The notes: generated from the letters alone by a model not told the origin. DNA of 64,000 bases from Candidatus Burkholderia humilis (GCA_001184405.1 LFMX01000001.1:165175-229174); one strand, 5' to 3'; shown: positions 46,178 through 55,975, counted from the stretch's first letter. Numbers and translations: made by a program.

Positions 46178-47231
46178 TCAGAACAACAAAGCAGCAACCA
46201 GTCTGCCTAAAACCCCAAAAAGAACAACCGCAACAGCAACAAACACAAGCACCTTAGAAGAAAACGACCGCGCGAGCATCGCAAGAGAAGGAACACTCAC
46301 CGGCGGCACAGTCATCAAAAGCGCCCCAGCGCGGCCAGCAGCCATCCCGAGCGAAAGCATCGCCTGAATAATCGGCACTTCCCCCGCAGTAGGAATCACG
46401 AACAACATCCCCACAACCGCAAACAGCACAATCCAAAGAAAGTCATTCCCAATATCCGGCCCGATATGCGGAAACAGCCAAGCGCACGCAGCGCCAAGCA
46501 ACAGCACGAGCACGATGTACTCCGGCACCAGCCGCAACGTCATGCGGCCCAGAATCTTGAGCCAGCACGAAAACGCCGTCCCCGGCTCGTCCTCGTCGAT
46601 CAACTTCGACAACGCCTCCCGCGATGCCATCGCCTGCGCGGGCGTCACCATCCGATTCACCGCATAGCCGAGTCCGAACACCATCAGCACGCCAAGCACG
46701 AGCCGCAAACCCGTCCACTGCCAACCGAGCACAAAACCCATGAACCCGAGCGCCGCCGGATTCAGCACCGTATTGCCGAGCGCAAAACGCGAGCGCCGCG
46801 CCCGGCGCCGCCTCGCGCGCGCAAACCCGCGACGACCAGCGCCGCGCAACACGTGCACATCATGCTGGGCAGCGACATCAACCCGCCGTTCACGACGCTC
46901 CCGAAGTTGTGCTCGCCCAGCGCGCGCGCCACCCAGCGCGGCGGAATCAAAGCCTGCACGGCCGAGCCGAGCAGCAAGCCGAGCACCATCGCCAGCCACA
47001 AATGGCCTTGCCGTACGCCATCGCGTAATCGAGCGCGGCCTGCAACGACGGCGCGGGCGTGCTCGCGGACGTGCCCATCAAAATGGATTTGCCGATGGAA
47101 TGCTGGCTCGCCGCGACGAACGCGCGGTTGTAGTACGGAAACCATTTCACATAGAACAGGCCGACGACGGCGATCACCAGAAAGGTCATCCAGCCGAGCG
47201 CGACGCGCGGTTGTCGAAATGTGTTTGTCAT
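46178..47231 (-). pseudogene. Permease of the UPF0718/DUF318 family, two frameshifts
   Basis: Three consecutive pieces in three frames make one membrane protein of about 350 residues. The first (from 47231) has LGWMTFLVIAVVGLFYVKWF and a large polar loop. The second (from about 47010) has LWLAMVLGLLLGSAVQALIP, NGGLMSLPSMMCTCCAALVV, the family's Cys-rich motif. The third (from about 46800) has GNTVLNPAALGFMGFVLGWQ, YIVLVLLLGAACAWLFP, VIPTAGEVPIIQAMLSLGM and ends ...LVAALLF. Relatives (YraQ/YcgR permeases) are thought to move metal or arsenic species, but the substrate is unproven. The long Arg-rich frame over the second break is an artefact of the shift. Confidence 0.8.
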
Positions 47232-47260
47232 TTTTTTGATGCTTAGGTAAGTAAAAGTCT

Positions 47261-48328
47261 TCAGCCGAGCGCGGGCGTCGTCTCGTCCAGTTGCGCGAGC
47301 AGCGCTTTGGCCTGTTCGAGACTATCGGCGTCGTTGGGACGGAACAGCATGGGCGTCGCGCGCGGCAATTCCGTGTATAACACGTGACTGCTGCGTGCGT
47401 AAGCCGGATCGTAATGCCGGTCGATCAATTCCGCGAACAGCTCGGCGCGCGCGTTTTCATCGATCAGCCGATGCCAGTGCGCCACGCGCTCACGGCTATG
47501 CAGCGCGATCAGCTTCGAAAGCTGCGCCTTGAAGAACGTGGCGTCATCGAAAAGATGCGCGTAGTCCTGCAACAAAAACGCAATCCGATCCTCCCGCCGC
47601 GCCGATACTTCCACGCAAGTCGCGGCGTGCAGGCTATCGAGTAAGGACTCCGGCGTCGTGATCGCGCCGATGCGCCGCCCTTCCGCCTCGACAAAAACCG
47701 GCCTGGCCGGATCGAAATGACGCAGCGTATGCACGAGCGCCGAATCGAACGCTTTCTGCGACGACTGCGGCTGTCCCGGCAACGCGCCCAGCAGCGATCC
47801 ACGATGCGCCGCCAGTCCTTCCAGATCCAGCACCTGCGCGCCCGCGCGCTGAAGCGCGTGCAGCAAACGCGTTTTTCCGCTGCCCGTATGGCCGATCAGA
47901 GCAACGTATTTGAACCGCGCGGGCAGACCGGCGAGCCGCTCGCGCACATCGCGCCGATAACTCTTGTAGCCGCCTTCGAGTTGCCGCGCCTGCCAGCCGA
48001 TCATGTTGAGCCATGTCGTCATGGAACCGGAGCGTTTGCCGCCACGCCAGCAATAGACGAGCGGCCGCCAGTTGCGCGGCTTGTCGGCGAACAGCGTATC
48101 GAGATGATGCGCGATATTGCGCGCGACCATCGCCGCGCCGACGCGCGTCGCTTCGACCGGCGACACCTGCTTGTACATCGTGCCGACGATCACGCGCTCC
48201 TCGTTGCTGAGCACGGGCGCATTGATCGCGCCGGGAATGTGGTCTTCGGCGAATTCGAGTGGCGTGCGCACGTCGACGATTTCATTGAAATCGCCCAAAC
48301 GGTCGATGGAAACAAGCAGGTTTTTCAC
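47261..48328 (-). CDS. mnmH: tRNA 2-selenouridine synthase
   Basis: Intact, 355 residues (SelU/YbbB). The enzyme uses selenophosphate to convert 2-thiouridine at the tRNA wobble position to 2-selenouridine through a geranylated intermediate. An N-terminal rhodanese domain carries the catalytic Cys in VYCWRGGKRSGS (near residue 92), after IVDVRTPLEFAEDHIPGAIN. A C-terminal P-loop domain has VALIGHTGSGKTRLLHAL and VFVEAEGRRIGAITTP. No selD or selA is in the window. Its persistence suggests selenium use in tRNA. Confidence 0.93.
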   Translation of the reverse strand: MKNLLVSIDRLGDFNEIVDVRTPLEFAEDHIPGAINAPVLSNEERVIVGTMYKQVSPVEATRVGAAMVARNIAHHLDTLFADKPRNWRPLVYCWRGGKRSGSMTTWLNMIGWQARQLEGGYKSYRRDVRERLAGLPARFKYVALIGHTGSGKTRLLHALQRAGAQVLDLEGLAAHRGSLLGALPGQPQSSQKAFDSALVHTLRHFDPARPVFVEAEGRRIGAITTPESLLDSLHAATCVEVSARREDRIAFLLQDYAHLFDDATFFKAQLSKLIALHSRERVAHWHRLIDENARAELFAELIDRHYDPAYARSSHVLYTELPRATPMLFRPNDADSLEQAKALLAQLDETTPALG

Positions 48329-48379
48329 GGCAGAGGACTGGATACACGCTAAGAAGCTTTAACAGAATGACTTTTGAAG

Positions 48380-48515
48380 TTATCGCCAGCAGATGATGCA
48401 GCAGGCGAGCTTGAGGAAAGCTTCGTGAATGAAGGCTAGGCGCTCGAAGCGGATGCGCAGCCGCCGGAAGTTGCGTTGCGGTTCAGAGATCGTCGTCAAG
48501 TATGGGTCTGGCCAT
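48380..48515 (-). mobile_element. IS5-family remnant with internal deletion
   Basis: The minus strand opens at 48515 with MARPILDDDL, the usual first residues of an IS5/IS427-type transposase. It then passes, in a shifted frame, to the last residues RNFRRLRIRFERLAFIHEAF and LKLACCIICWR, with stop at 48380-48382. About 230 central residues, including the catalytic core, are deleted, leaving a 136-base relic. The broken transglutaminase gene ends just beside it at 48541. Confidence 0.85.
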
Positions 48516-48540
48516 TTCCTTTTCGCCGTCGAAACAACGA

Positions 48541-49993
48541 TCAGGTTAACAGGAACGGCCTGAAGTAAATAGCCCCATCCATCATTTTGTTAAAGCTTCT
48601 TAGCCAGTTGCGCACTTGGCTCGCAATGCCGCCGGACAGGCTCGTCAAGGCGGGCACGGCGGTCGTGCCGGTCAGCCAGACGACATCATCGAGCGTGCCG
48701 CGCAGCGTGGTTTCGAACGGGCCGCTGGTGGCATCGACATCGCTCGTGGTCAATACGCCCGCGCCGCGCAGATTCGTATAACGCAGGCGATCCGCCGCGA
48801 TCTGGTCACGCCGCTGCGCATTCGCAAGCCGCAAATGCATGCGCTCGATTTCCGCGGCGTAGCCGCCGTCCTTCACCCAGTACGCGACGCTCGCCGACGT
48901 GCTGTCCGCGTACAAATCGAAATCCGGCAGATACGTGATCACATGATTGATCGCGCCTGCGCCGTAACCCGGCACTGACGGCAGCGCATGAACGGCGCCG
49001 AGCCCGATCAGCGCAGGCTCATTCCTGATGCCGACCGCGTCCAGCAGCGCGCCGAACAGCGCGACATGATCCTTGCAATCGCCATATCGATTCGCGAGCA
49101 TATCGGTCACGCGATGCGGCACCCGCCGGACTCTGCCCGATGAACATCGCGACATAGCGGATATTGCGGCGCACCCAGTCGTAAAGCGTCTTCGCCTTGG
49201 CGCGCGGATCGGCGTCGTTTTGCGTAAGCGTTTGCGCGAAGGCGAGCACGGCCGGATCGCACGCGCTCGAATCCGCCGCCGGTTCACGATAGCTTTGCGC
49301 GAACGCCGCGTAATCGGCGAAGATCGAGACCATCAGCCGATCGCCATATTGCGCATAGCCGACCGATCCGTTCTCGATGCGCGCAAAGCACTCGCCTCGG
49401 TAATCGAACGCGTAACGCGTGCGGCCGTTTTCCGTGACGGGCGGCTGGGCACTGAAGCCGCGCGCATCGGCGTAAAGGGGTTTGTCTGTGGGCAGATCGA
49501 ACACGAGCCGCTTCTGCAGAACCGGCCGCTGATTCGGCTCGACGTAGTAATTGAATTGTCCGGCGATAACCGGCGTCGACTGACTCTTGCGAAAGCGCAG
49601 ATGTACCGTCGAGCCCACGCCCACCGCCGGGAAAATCACCATGCGCAGCTTCGCGTCCGAGAAACTCGGCGCGCCGGCCGAACGCGGCTCCTGAACATCG
49701 CTGATCTGATCGGGCGATACATCGTGCCGCGCGCCGTTGGCATCGACAGAATAGGCTTCGACGATCTCCACCTTCGACACGCTGCAGTCATACCAGACAT
49801 ACCGCTGCGCGATTTCGTCGATGCCCGCCGACGTGTTCGCGCGCAGCACGGTCGCGTCGTCTTCCGCGACGGAGCCGTCCTGCGCGACGACGAATTCGTG
49901 GACGTCGCTGACGATCGTCGATGGTTCCTCGTCGCTGTCCGCGAACGCCGGCGCGGCGCAAAGCCATGCCATCAGGCAAATCAAAACCCTCAT
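48541..49993 (-). pseudogene. DUF3857/transglutaminase-like exported protein, frameshifted and truncated
   Basis: The start at 49993 gives a signal peptide (MRVLICLMAWLCAAPAFA) and the DUF3857 domain (DATVLRANTSAGIDEIAQRY, LRMVIFPAVGVGSTVHLRF). Residues about 250-300 have the helix DPRAKAKTLYDWVRRNIRYV. One base is missing near 49125, and the transglutaminase core continues in another frame: VPHRVTDMLANRYGDCKDHV (catalytic Cys), GAGAINHVITYLPDFDLYAD (catalytic His and Asp). The C-terminal beta domain is short, and the last 15 residues before 48541 do not look like the family, so the 3' end was probably lost next to the IS5 relic. Periplasmic role unknown. Confidence 0.75.
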
Positions 49994-50050
49994 GCCGACA
50001 TTCCGAGGTCGTTGAGCGACCACCGTACCGCACAGTCATGCGAGACAATT

Positions 50051-50071
50051 TATATCACGTTGATATATAAT
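50051..50071. promoter_or_regulatory. Palindromic operator overlapping a -10 box
   Basis: TATATCA-CGT-TGATATA (50051-50067) is a perfect 7+7 inverted repeat, and TATAAT (50066-50071) overlaps its right arm. It lies between the divergent transglutaminase and HPP genes. The HPP gene is followed directly by a MarR-family regulator, so this is a good candidate for that regulator's binding site. Confidence 0.55.
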
Positions 50072-50150
50072 TCGCCAATTCAGACGACGCGCAGCCTTTC
50101 GATCCACCGGTGCGTACTGCCCACTGACTCCATCGAAAACGCTGAAAAAC

Positions 50151-51059
50151 GTGTCGCGCACTCTTTTGCTCCGCTGGTTACAGGGCTTTCTGCCCGCTCC
50201 CGTCACGCTCAAATGGACCGAACGCCTGCGCGGCGGCCTGGGCGCGCTCATCGGCATTGCGGTGACGGGCGGGCTTGCGCATCTGCTGATCGGCGATTCA
50301 TCCGCCATTCCGTTTCTGATTGCGCCGATGGGCGCGTCCGCCGTGCTGCTGTTCGCCGTGCCCGCGAGTCCGCTCGCGCAGCCGTGGTCGATCATCGGCG
50401 GCAATCTGGTGCTGACGGGGCATCGCTATCCGCACGGCCATGCCGCGCCGAAGCCCGCGAGCGCGTCGGGCACGCCGCCGGACGCAGCATCGTTTTTGCG
50501 CGCCGATCTGGAAGCCGTGCTCGCACGCCGCAGCGAAATGCTCGACGTCGATCCGGACGATCTCGAAGCGCTCCTGCGCGAAACGCAATTGCAGGCGTAT
50601 GCGCGCCGTTTCACCGAGTTCACGTGCGCGGACATCATGTCGCGCGGCGTGGTGTCGGTCGCTCCGGATACGAGCGCGCAAACCGCGCTCACGCTGCTCG
50701 GGCGGCATCACGTGAAAGCGCTACCGGTCATCGATCAGGAACGGCGCATTTGCGGCATCGTCACGCACGCGGATCTGGCGCTCACGCGTTCCGGCAATCC
50801 GCTGATGCGCTTCATCGAACGCCTCTTAAACGGCCCGCGCGCGGTCATGCCGCACGTCGCCGCGCTGATGACCACCGACGTCTGCACCGTCAGCGCCCAT
50901 ATGCCGATCGCCGAACTCGTGCCGATGTTCGCGCACTTCGGGCATCACCACATTCCCGTGATCGATCGTGACGAGCGGCTCGTCGGCATGATCACGGTGG
51001 CGGATCTGATTTCGGGGCTGTATCGGCAATCCTTTTCCGGCGAACCGCAAAGCGCCTGA
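50151..51059 (+). CDS. HPP-family membrane protein with two CBS domains, membrane part internally deleted
   Basis: 302 residues from a GTG at 50151. The N terminus has the first HPP-family helices (GLGALIGIAVTGGLAHLLIG, AIPFLIAPMGASAVLLFAVP, SPLAQPWSIIGGNLV). It then jumps directly to LTGHRYPHGH, the end of the membrane domain. About 65-70 residues are therefore missing in frame, including the His-Pro-Pro motif that names the family. The C-terminal half is a normal CBS pair (FTCADIMSRGVVSVAPDTSA; AALMTTDVCTVSAHMPIAEL). Relatives are proposed to import nitrite or other anions under nucleotide control. The frame is open, but transport is probably lost. First gene of a likely operon with marR and the ClC gene. 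Confidence 0.8.
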   Translation: MSRTLLLRWLQGFLPAPVTLKWTERLRGGLGALIGIAVTGGLAHLLIGDSSAIPFLIAPMGASAVLLFAVPASPLAQPWSIIGGNLVLTGHRYPHGHAAPKPASASGTPPDAASFLRADLEAVLARRSEMLDVDPDDLEALLRETQLQAYARRFTEFTCADIMSRGVVSVAPDTSAQTALTLLGRHHVKALPVIDQERRICGIVTHADLALTRSGNPLMRFIERLLNGPRAVMPHVAALMTTDVCTVSAHMPIAELVPMFAHFGHHHIPVIDRDERLVGMITVADLISGLYRQSFSGEPQSA

Positions 51060-51066
51060 CGACACC

Positions 51067-51477
51067 ATGAAACTTCCCCGCACACTCGCCAAGCGCGACT
51101 TCGAACAGCTTTCCGAATTTCGCTATCAGATGCGACGCTTCGAGCGCTTTTCCGAGCGCGCCGCGCAGGAAGAAGGCATCACGCCGCTGCAATATCTGCT
51201 GCTTTTGCATATCAAGGGCTATCCGGGCCGCGCGTGGGCGACGATCGGCGAACTGGCCGAGCGGCTGCAATCGCATCATCACGGCGTGGTGGCGCTCGTC
51301 ACGCGCTGCGAAGCGCTCGGTCTCGTGCGACGCGAACCGAGTCCCGATGATCGGCGTCAGGTGCAGGTTCACGTCGAAGCGCGCGGCGAGCAGGTGCTCG
51401 AGCGGCTGGCGGCGCTGAATCGCGCGGAACTGAAATCGCTCAAGGGCGCGTTCCACGTGCCGCAAATCGATCTTTGA
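51067..51477 (+). CDS. MarR-family transcriptional regulator
   Basis: Intact, 136 residues, a typical dimeric winged-helix repressor. Core motifs: ITPLQYLLLLHIKGYPG, ATIGELAERLQSHHHGVVAL (recognition helix region), VRREPSPDDRRQVQVHV (the wing, with the DxRxxxV pattern) and helices for dimerisation at both ends. It lies 7 bases after the HPP gene and 21 bases before the ClC gene and probably controls this operon through the palindrome at 50051. No Cys suggests a ligand rather than an oxidant signal. Confidence 0.9.
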   Translation: MKLPRTLAKRDFEQLSEFRYQMRRFERFSERAAQEEGITPLQYLLLLHIKGYPGRAWATIGELAERLQSHHHGVVALVTRCEALGLVRREPSPDDRRQVQVHVEARGEQVLERLAALNRAELKSLKGAFHVPQIDL

Positions 51478-51498
51478 ACCTCTTCCGGAGCACAGGAC

Positions 51499-53189
51499 AT
51501 GGACCATAAACGCGACTTTTCCGTCAACGATCGTCTGGTTCGCATTTGTGGGCTGGCGGCGGTGATCGGCGGCATCAGCACGCTCGCGGCGGTCGTGCTG
51601 CTCGGGCTGATTCATCTGTTCACCAACCTGTTTTTCTTCGGCACGTTTTCCGTCGAAGAACACTCGCCCGCGCTGAATACGCTCGGGGCATGGGTCATCG
51701 TGATTCCGGTGATAGGCGGATTGATCGTCGGCATGATGGTGCGCTTCGGCTCCGAGAAGATTCGCGGGCACGGCATTCCCGAAGCGATCGAAGCAATCTT
51801 GTTCGGCAAGAGCCGCATGTCGCCGAAAGTGGCTATTTTGAAGCCGCTGTCGTCGGGCATCGTGATCGGCTCGGGCGGCGCGCTCGGTTCGCTGATCGCG
51901 CAATGTATCGATGTCACCGCCGCCGAGCGCAAGACGCTGCTCGTCGCGGGCTCGGCGGCGGGCATGACGGCGGTGTTCGGCACGCCGGTCGCGGCGGTGC
52001 TGCTCGCGGTCGAATTGCTGCTGTTCGAATGGCGGCCGCGCAGCTTTTTGCCGGTTGCGCTGGCGCGCGCGGCCGCGTTCGGCACGGATGCGCTGTTTCC
52101 GCTGCAAACCGAAGCGCCGCACATGATTTCGCTGCTGTCTTGTCTCGTCGCGGGCTTGCTGTCGGGCGCGCTGGCGTCGGGTTTATCGGCGGCGCTGTAC
52201 AAGCTCGAAGACCTGTTCGGCAAGCTGTCGATTCACTGGATGTGGTGGCCGGCGATCGGCGCGGTGTTCGTGGGTATCGGCGGATATATCGAGCCGCGTG
52301 CGCTCGGTGTCGGTTATGACGTGATCGGCGATCTGCTGCACGGCCATATCCTGATTCACGCCGCTCTCGCGATTCTCGCGGTGAAGGCGATCATCTGGGT
52401 CGTCGCGCTGGCGTCGGGCACGTCGGGCGGCGTGCTCGCGCCGCTACTGATGCTCGGCGCGGGTCTGGGCACGGTGCTCGGCGCGGTATTGCCGGGACAC
52501 GATGCCGCGCTCTGGCCGCTCATCTGCATGGCCGCGACGCTCGGCGCGACGCTGACCGCCATCGTGTTCGCATTCGGCCTGACGCACGATGCCAACGCGC
52601 TGTTGCCGTTGCTCGCCGCGACGCTCGTGGCGCACGGTTTCGCGACCGTCGTGATGAAGCGGTCGATCATGACGGAGAAGATCGCGCGGCGCGGGTACCA
52701 CATTTATCGGGAATATGGCGTCGATCCGCTGGAGCGTCATCATGTGGATGAAGTGATGACGCGCGATGTCCTGACCATCGATGCCGCCACGCCGCTTTCC
52801 GATGTGCTCGCGAAGCACTTCGGGCCGCAGCAGGTGCACCGGGCGTATCCGGTCGTGCGCGACGGCGTGCTGGCCGGGATGCTGGATCGCGCAGCGCTGG
52901 CGTCATTGATAGAGGCGACGCCGGAGCCGGCGCTGACTGTCGGCGATGCGCTCGTTCGCTTGTCGGGTGACGCGCCTTGGGTCGCGCTGCCGGGGGAAAC
53001 GTGCAGGCTGGCGGCGACGCGGTTCACGAGTTAGAACGATTGCCGGTCGTCGCGGATAAGGATTCGATGCGGCTCGTGGGGATCGTGTCGCGGAGTGATC
53101 TTGTTAAGCCGGCTAAAGGGCATTTTGAGGAGGAGCATCGGCGGGAGCGGTTTCGGGGGCTAGGGCGAAGTGATCTAGGAAAAACTTAA
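51499..53189 (+). pseudogene. ClC-family chloride channel/antiporter with CBS domain, motif deletion and frameshift
   Basis: From ATG 51499 a long ClC-type membrane domain is recognisable: GSAAGMTAVFGTPVAAVLLA, VELLLFEWRPRSFLPVALA, VVALASGTSGGVLAPLLMLG and FAFGLTHDANALLPLL. Between GIVIGSGG and ALGSLIAQ about 12 residues are missing in frame, exactly where the family has the anion-binding GxEGP motif. The C-terminal CBS region (DVLTIDAATPLSDVLAKHFG) is interrupted by one missing base near 53025; the rest (HELERLPVVADKDSMRLVGI) lies in another frame to TAA at 53187-53189. Both lesions argue for a non-functional protein. Confidence 0.8.
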
Positions 53190-53298
53190 TGAGCGAGTTA
53201 CCGCAAGGTGGTCATGCGAGTACTTTGTCATTTTGCTACCCAATCGCCAACGTCTCAGTTAACATTACTTAATTATTTTTTAATTCTAAAATAATATC

Positions 53299-53314
53299 CT
53301 CCGAATATTCGGAG
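53299..53314. promoter_or_regulatory. 16-bp perfect palindrome, possible operator
   Basis: CTCCGAATATTCGGAG, fully symmetric, directly after an AT-rich run (TTAATTCTAAAATAATAT) that could serve as promoter DNA. It lies about 100 bases before the terminator at 53417, so a short regulated transcript between them is possible. Confidence 0.45.
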
Positions 53315-53416
53315 ATAGACCCGGTATCGGCGTGATCAGTGCCGTTCCTCTGCGCATGCGGAGAATGCTGTCAAAGAGCTTTTTCTCGAGCGATTAGCTG
53401 CTCATGATAATGATTG

Positions 53417-53446
53417 AGGGATTCTAGCAATGGAATCCCTTTTTTA
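53417..53446 (+). terminator. Rho-independent terminator without an assigned gene
   Basis: 8-bp stem AGGGATTC/GAATCCCT around an 8-nt loop, followed by TTTTTTATTTT. No open reading frame ends just upstream, so it may end a small RNA starting near 53315. Confidence 0.7.
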
Positions 53447-54114
53447 TTTTCCGACGATCACATTACGATCACGCTTTACTGCCAAGTTTCTATCGGTTCG
53501 ACAACCTCACAAGCCTGATTGCAGCGTCAAATTTGGTAACCACGGAGGCGCGCGTAGTTGAGGTCGATATGCTCAACGGTTATGGCGTGATTAGTGCAGC
53601 ACAGATTTGAGCGATTTCAAGGGCGACCACGTCATGGAGTTCCCGAACGAAACTATCCAAAGAATTTGAGGCAGCAAATGCATAAGCGCGCATTATTTGC
53701 ATCGGCAATTAAGATTTTTATTGCCAGCGTGTTTCTCATCGTTCCTGAGAATCTGTCACCGTTTGAGTACGTGGATATGTTAACAAGCGTTCTGCGTGAA
53801 CTTTTCGGTATTAAATTAATGAACATTTTTCAAACATGCAATCTCGCAATGACCACGACGTAACAAAGGAGCGCTGACTGCGTTCCAATCTTGGACATTT
53901 TTAACGGAGCTTTTTGGTGAGGTAGTCGGTGAGATTTGTACTGTATCGGTGCCCTTCCATGAGGCTACGCCGCCCCGTCCCCAAAACGAAGCGGCACGCC
54001 CTTTTTCTACCTATCTCTCAGGTTCTCGCGCTGCCGATACATTGCGTTGCGCCGTGTGATGCGGCGCGATAGCGCGGCGGCGGGCAGCTCGATACCCGTC
54101 ATCGTAGCATTTGT

Positions 54115-54167
54115 TTATCAACTTGATAAGTTCTTTCAAAGGCTTATAGACATAACCAAATGTTATG
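54115..54167. promoter_or_regulatory. Pair of inverted repeats upstream of a small regulator gene
   Basis: TTATCAA-C-TTGATAA (54115-54129, 7+7) and CATAAC-CAAAT-GTTATG (54151-54167, 6+6) lie immediately before and over the start of the gene at 54165. Such paired symmetric sites fit autoregulation by a MarR-type dimer. Confidence 0.5.
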
Positions 54168-54488
54168 ATGATCCACGCATCTGCTCAGCAGCACGAGTTC
54201 AACCCGCAAAACAGACCACTTGTCGCGCGCCTTTTCATGGCGAAAAAACAGCTCATCGACGCCTACTTCCGCTTTTTGAACCTCGCACAGGCGGTTCAAG
54301 CGTTGCCGTCCGTGCCCAAACTCAACGCCGATCGGCGGCTCGCGCGTCTGAAAGAGCAAGGGCTCGTCACGCTTGATGAAGCGCAAACCGACCGATCGCG
54401 CACCAAAACCGTCGTCCCCACGCAAAAAGCGCTCGCCTATTTCGAGCAGCTCGCCGCCTGCCTCGAAAAAGCGAAGAAAAAGAAATAA
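54165..54488 (+). CDS. Short MarR/winged-helix-like regulator, probably internally deleted
   Basis: 107 residues. The C-terminal half has a winged-helix ending: RRLARLKEQGLVTLDEAQTD, the wing RSRTKTVVPTQKALAYFEQL and a Lys-rich tail. The N-terminal half (NRPLVARLFMAKKQLIDAYF) is a dimerisation-type helix. The region between LPSVPKLNAD and RRLARL appears too short to hold the first two DNA-binding helices, so an in-frame deletion is suspected. It starts within a symmetric site. If functional, it is a DNA-binding protein of unknown targets. Confidence 0.5.
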   Translation: MMIHASAQQHEFNPQNRPLVARLFMAKKQLIDAYFRFLNLAQAVQALPSVPKLNADRRLARLKEQGLVTLDEAQTDRSRTKTVVPTQKALAYFEQLAACLEKAKKKK

Positions 54489-54544
54489 ACATCGCGGGCC
54501 GTGCTGAGTCAAACGACGAACCGTCATCGCAAGGAGTCCGGTTC

Positions 54545-55510
54545 ATGTCTCGACTCCATCGGCCGGCAGCCGGAAGCGCCACGCAGTAAAACCGGCGCGA
54601 TTTTCTGCGCGACAGCGACGCCGCCACGCTCGGCCTGTCGATGATGTCCGCCCGCGCCGCGACATCGTTCGCCATTCCCGACGCGCAAAAAATACAAAAA
54701 CGCCCGATTCCGTCGAGCGGCGAAGCGCTACCGGTCGTCGGATGCGGCACGTGGCACACCTTCGACGTCGCCGGCGACGCCGCCCGCCGCCGCGAACTCG
54801 CCGAAGTCCTGCGCGTGCTCTTTGCGGCGGGCGGCTCGGTGATCGATTCATCGCCGATGTACGGATCGTCCGAAGCCGTCGCGGGCGCGCTGCTCGCCGA
54901 CATGCACGCGCGCGATAAGGCGTTTATCGCGACCAAGGTGTGGACCGACGGCCGCGCCGCCGGCATCGCGCAAATGGAGCAGTCGATGCGCTTGTTCCAG
55001 ACGAATCGAATTGACCTGATGCAGATTCACAATCTACTCGACTGGCACACGCAACTCGCCACGCTGCGCGAGTGGAAAGCGGTGGGCAAGGTGCGCTATA
55101 TCGGCGTCACGCATCACACGTCGAGTGCGTTCCCGCAGGTCGAAGCCGTGCTGAAGCAGGAGCGCATCGATTTCGTGCAGATCAACTACGCCGCCAATGA
55201 CCGCGACGCCGAAGCGCGCCTCTTGCCGCTCGCCAGGGAACGCGGCGTCGCGGTGATCGTCAATCAGCCGTTCGGCGGCAGATCGCTGCTGGCCGGTTTG
55301 AAGGCACGCCCGCTGCCCGGCTTCGCGCAGGAAATCGGCTGTACGTCCTGGGCACAGCTTCTGCTGAAATTCGTGCTCGGGAACCCCGCCGTCACGTGCG
55401 TCATTCCGGGCACGGGACGGCGCGAGTACATGATCGACAACGTACACGCGGGCATCGACGAATATCCGGATGCAGCTTTGCGGCAACGCATCGCCGAGGC
55501 CGTCGCCTGA
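54545..55510 (+). pseudogene. Aldo/keto reductase with Tat signal, premature stop in the signal region
   Basis: ATG 54545 (after AAGGAG) opens MSRLHRPAAGSATQ. TAA at 54587-54589 then interrupts, and the same frame goes on with NRRDFLRDSDAATLGL, a twin-arginine signal, and the reductase. The stop looks like CAA to TAA. The mature part is complete: ALPVVGCGTWHTFDV, SVIDSSPMYGSSEAV, FIATKVWTDG, IDLMQIHNLLDWHTQL, YIGVTHHTSSAFPQV, DFVQINYAANDRDAEA, CVIPGTGRREYMIDN. A restart at ATG 54641 would give a 289-residue protein without its export signal. As a periplasmic enzyme it is lost; a cytoplasmic product cannot be excluded. Confidence 0.8.
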
Positions 55511-55535
55511 GCGCATCCAACCGAAGGAGCCAACG

Positions 55536-55958
55536 ATGGGCGATCCGTTCAATCTCCAGCATTTCGTCGACGCACAGGAACGCGTCATCGATGACATGCG
55601 CGCCGAACTGTCCGCCGGGCGCAAACGCTCGCACTGGATGTGATTCGCCTTTCCGCAGATCGCCTGGCTCGGCCACAGCGCGATGGCGCAGCACTACGCC
55701 ATTCAGTCGCGCGCGCAAGCGCAGGCGTATCTCGCGCATCCGGTGCTCGGCGCGCGGCTCGTCGAACTCACGCGTCTGCTCAATGGTCTGCAGAACCGCA
55801 GCGCCGACGCCATCTTCGTTTATCCGGACGATCTGAAATTCCATTCGTCGATGACGCTCTTCGCCCGCACCGCCGAAGATCCCGCCGTCTTCGACGAAGC
55901 CTTGCGCCACTTTTTCAATGGCGAACTCGATGAAGCAACGCTGTCACGCCTGCGCTAA
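55536..55958 (+). pseudogene. DUF1810 family protein, nonsense codon
   Basis: 140 codons with one internal stop. The start MGDPFNLQHFVDAQERVIDD follows CGAAGGAGCC. TGA at 55647-55649 lies where the family has Trp (HWMWFAFPQI), a TGG to TGA change. The rest is normal: GLGHSAMAQHYAI-like segment, ARAQAQAYLAHPVLGARLVE, DAIFVYPDDLKFHSSMTLFA and HFFNGELDEATLSRL. DUF1810 (YbiA-neighbour type) proteins are small, helical and of unknown function. Conservation around the stop suggests a recent mutation. Confidence 0.85.
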
Positions 55959-55975
55959 CCACGGGAATGAGAACC

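Larger units (their letters stand above)
53190..54114. other. AT-rich intergenic stretch without a convincing gene
   Basis: About 0.9 kb, clearly richer in A+T than its flanks. A frame at 53594-53863 (plus) could code for about 89 residues with one hydrophobic segment (SAIKIFIASVFLIVPENL), but it has no clear ribosome site and I do not assign it. The stretch holds the palindrome at 53299 and the terminator at 53417. Confidence 0.5.

Noticed and set aside
53594..53863. Possible 89-residue membrane protein
   Set aside because: No ribosome site, no similarity and AT-rich chance-like composition; kept only as a remark under the intergenic stretch.
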